This document shows positions 22,540 through 22,601 of a stretch of 22,601 bases of DNA, one piece after another. The notes under the pieces were generated by a model. That model worked only from the letters and a program-made list of their open reading frames with translations, was not told where the DNA came from and did not search any database. Both the position numbers and the translations under genes were made by a program. This DNA comes from an uncultured Blautia sp. (lineage in GTDB: Bacteria > Bacillota > Clostridia > Lachnospirales > Lachnospiraceae): assembly GCA_934408705.1 (NCBI GenBank), contig CAKRVL010000036.1, positions 1 through 22,601 on the forward strand, read 5' to 3'. Positions within the stretch are counted from its first letter, which is position 1; each line of letters starts with the position of its first letter.

Positions 22540-22601
22540 ATGAAAGAATTAGTAGAAGTAATTGCAAAATCTCTTGTTGAAAATCCGGACGAAGTAGTCG
22601 T
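22540..22601 (+). CDS. khpA: KH-domain RNA-binding protein KhpA (partial)
   Basis: Only the first 20 codons are in the window (MKELVEVIAKSLVENPDEVV), the gene being cut by its right edge. This N-terminus matches the small KhpA/YlqC family, about 75-80 aa, single-KH proteins that pair with KhpB/Jag and bind many RNAs. AGGGAGGTG precedes the ATG at 22540. Position after rpsP is the conserved one; rimM and trmD would be expected next. Confidence 0.88.
   Translation, partial: MKELVEVIAKSLVENPDEVV

Overview
The window looks like chromosomal DNA of a low-to-mid GC Firmicute, most probably a gut Lachnospiraceae (Blautia/Dorea-like; the genus is a guess). Pointers are strong AGGAGG-type Shine-Dalgarno sites, the rnc-smc-ftsY and ylxM-ffh-rpsP-khpA blocks of Firmicutes, and a secreted Lys-rich MBG/Big2-like protein. 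No phage, transposase, integrase or CRISPR array is visible. Most genes are housekeeping; the unusual material is at the seams between blocks.

Layout. (1) 1-422: a poorly supported 71-codon reading frame and AT-rich spacer with small hairpins. (2) 423-2815: a two-gene operon of a short MurD-like Mur ligase translationally coupled to a cytoplasmic-looking CapA-family metallophosphoesterase, closed by a terminator shared with the facing gene. (3) 2828-6032 (minus): an envelope-polysaccharide control operon, LCP protein then CpsC/Wzz then CpsD BY-kinase, followed by a separate Lys-rich secreted protein gene. (4) 6242-9530 (plus): a divergently transcribed priming sugar-phosphate transferase and glmS. 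(5) 9549-11349: two hairpins, selB starting at an internal TTG, and a convergent minus-strand tRNA-Sec gene with its own near-consensus promoter. (6) 11417-17906: plsX, rnc, smc and ftsY, without acpP in its usual place. (7) 17936-20381: ilvA/tdcB and trpS, ending in a terminator. (8) 20415-22601: a near-consensus promoter driving ylxM-ffh-rpsP-khpA, the last cut by the window edge.

How they work together. LCP, CpsC, CpsD and the priming transferase are the start, chain-length control and wall-attachment parts of a Wzy-type polysaccharide system; glmS supplies hexosamine. No Wzx, Wzy or further glycosyltransferase is present here. FtsY and Ffh are the two GTPases of co-translational membrane targeting and both are in this window. 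selB and selC show that the organism can insert selenocysteine, although selA and selD must lie elsewhere.

Best leads for something new: the MurD-like/CapA pair; a SelB whose winged-helix region is about half the usual size and preceded by three 12-residue Gln/Arg-rich tandem repeats; a hairpin element that supplies the C-terminus and stop codon of plsX and resembles a second site after glmS; a palindrome just past the plsX promoter; and a hairpin ahead of rnc. I did not find a clearly new multi-gene defence or mobile system.
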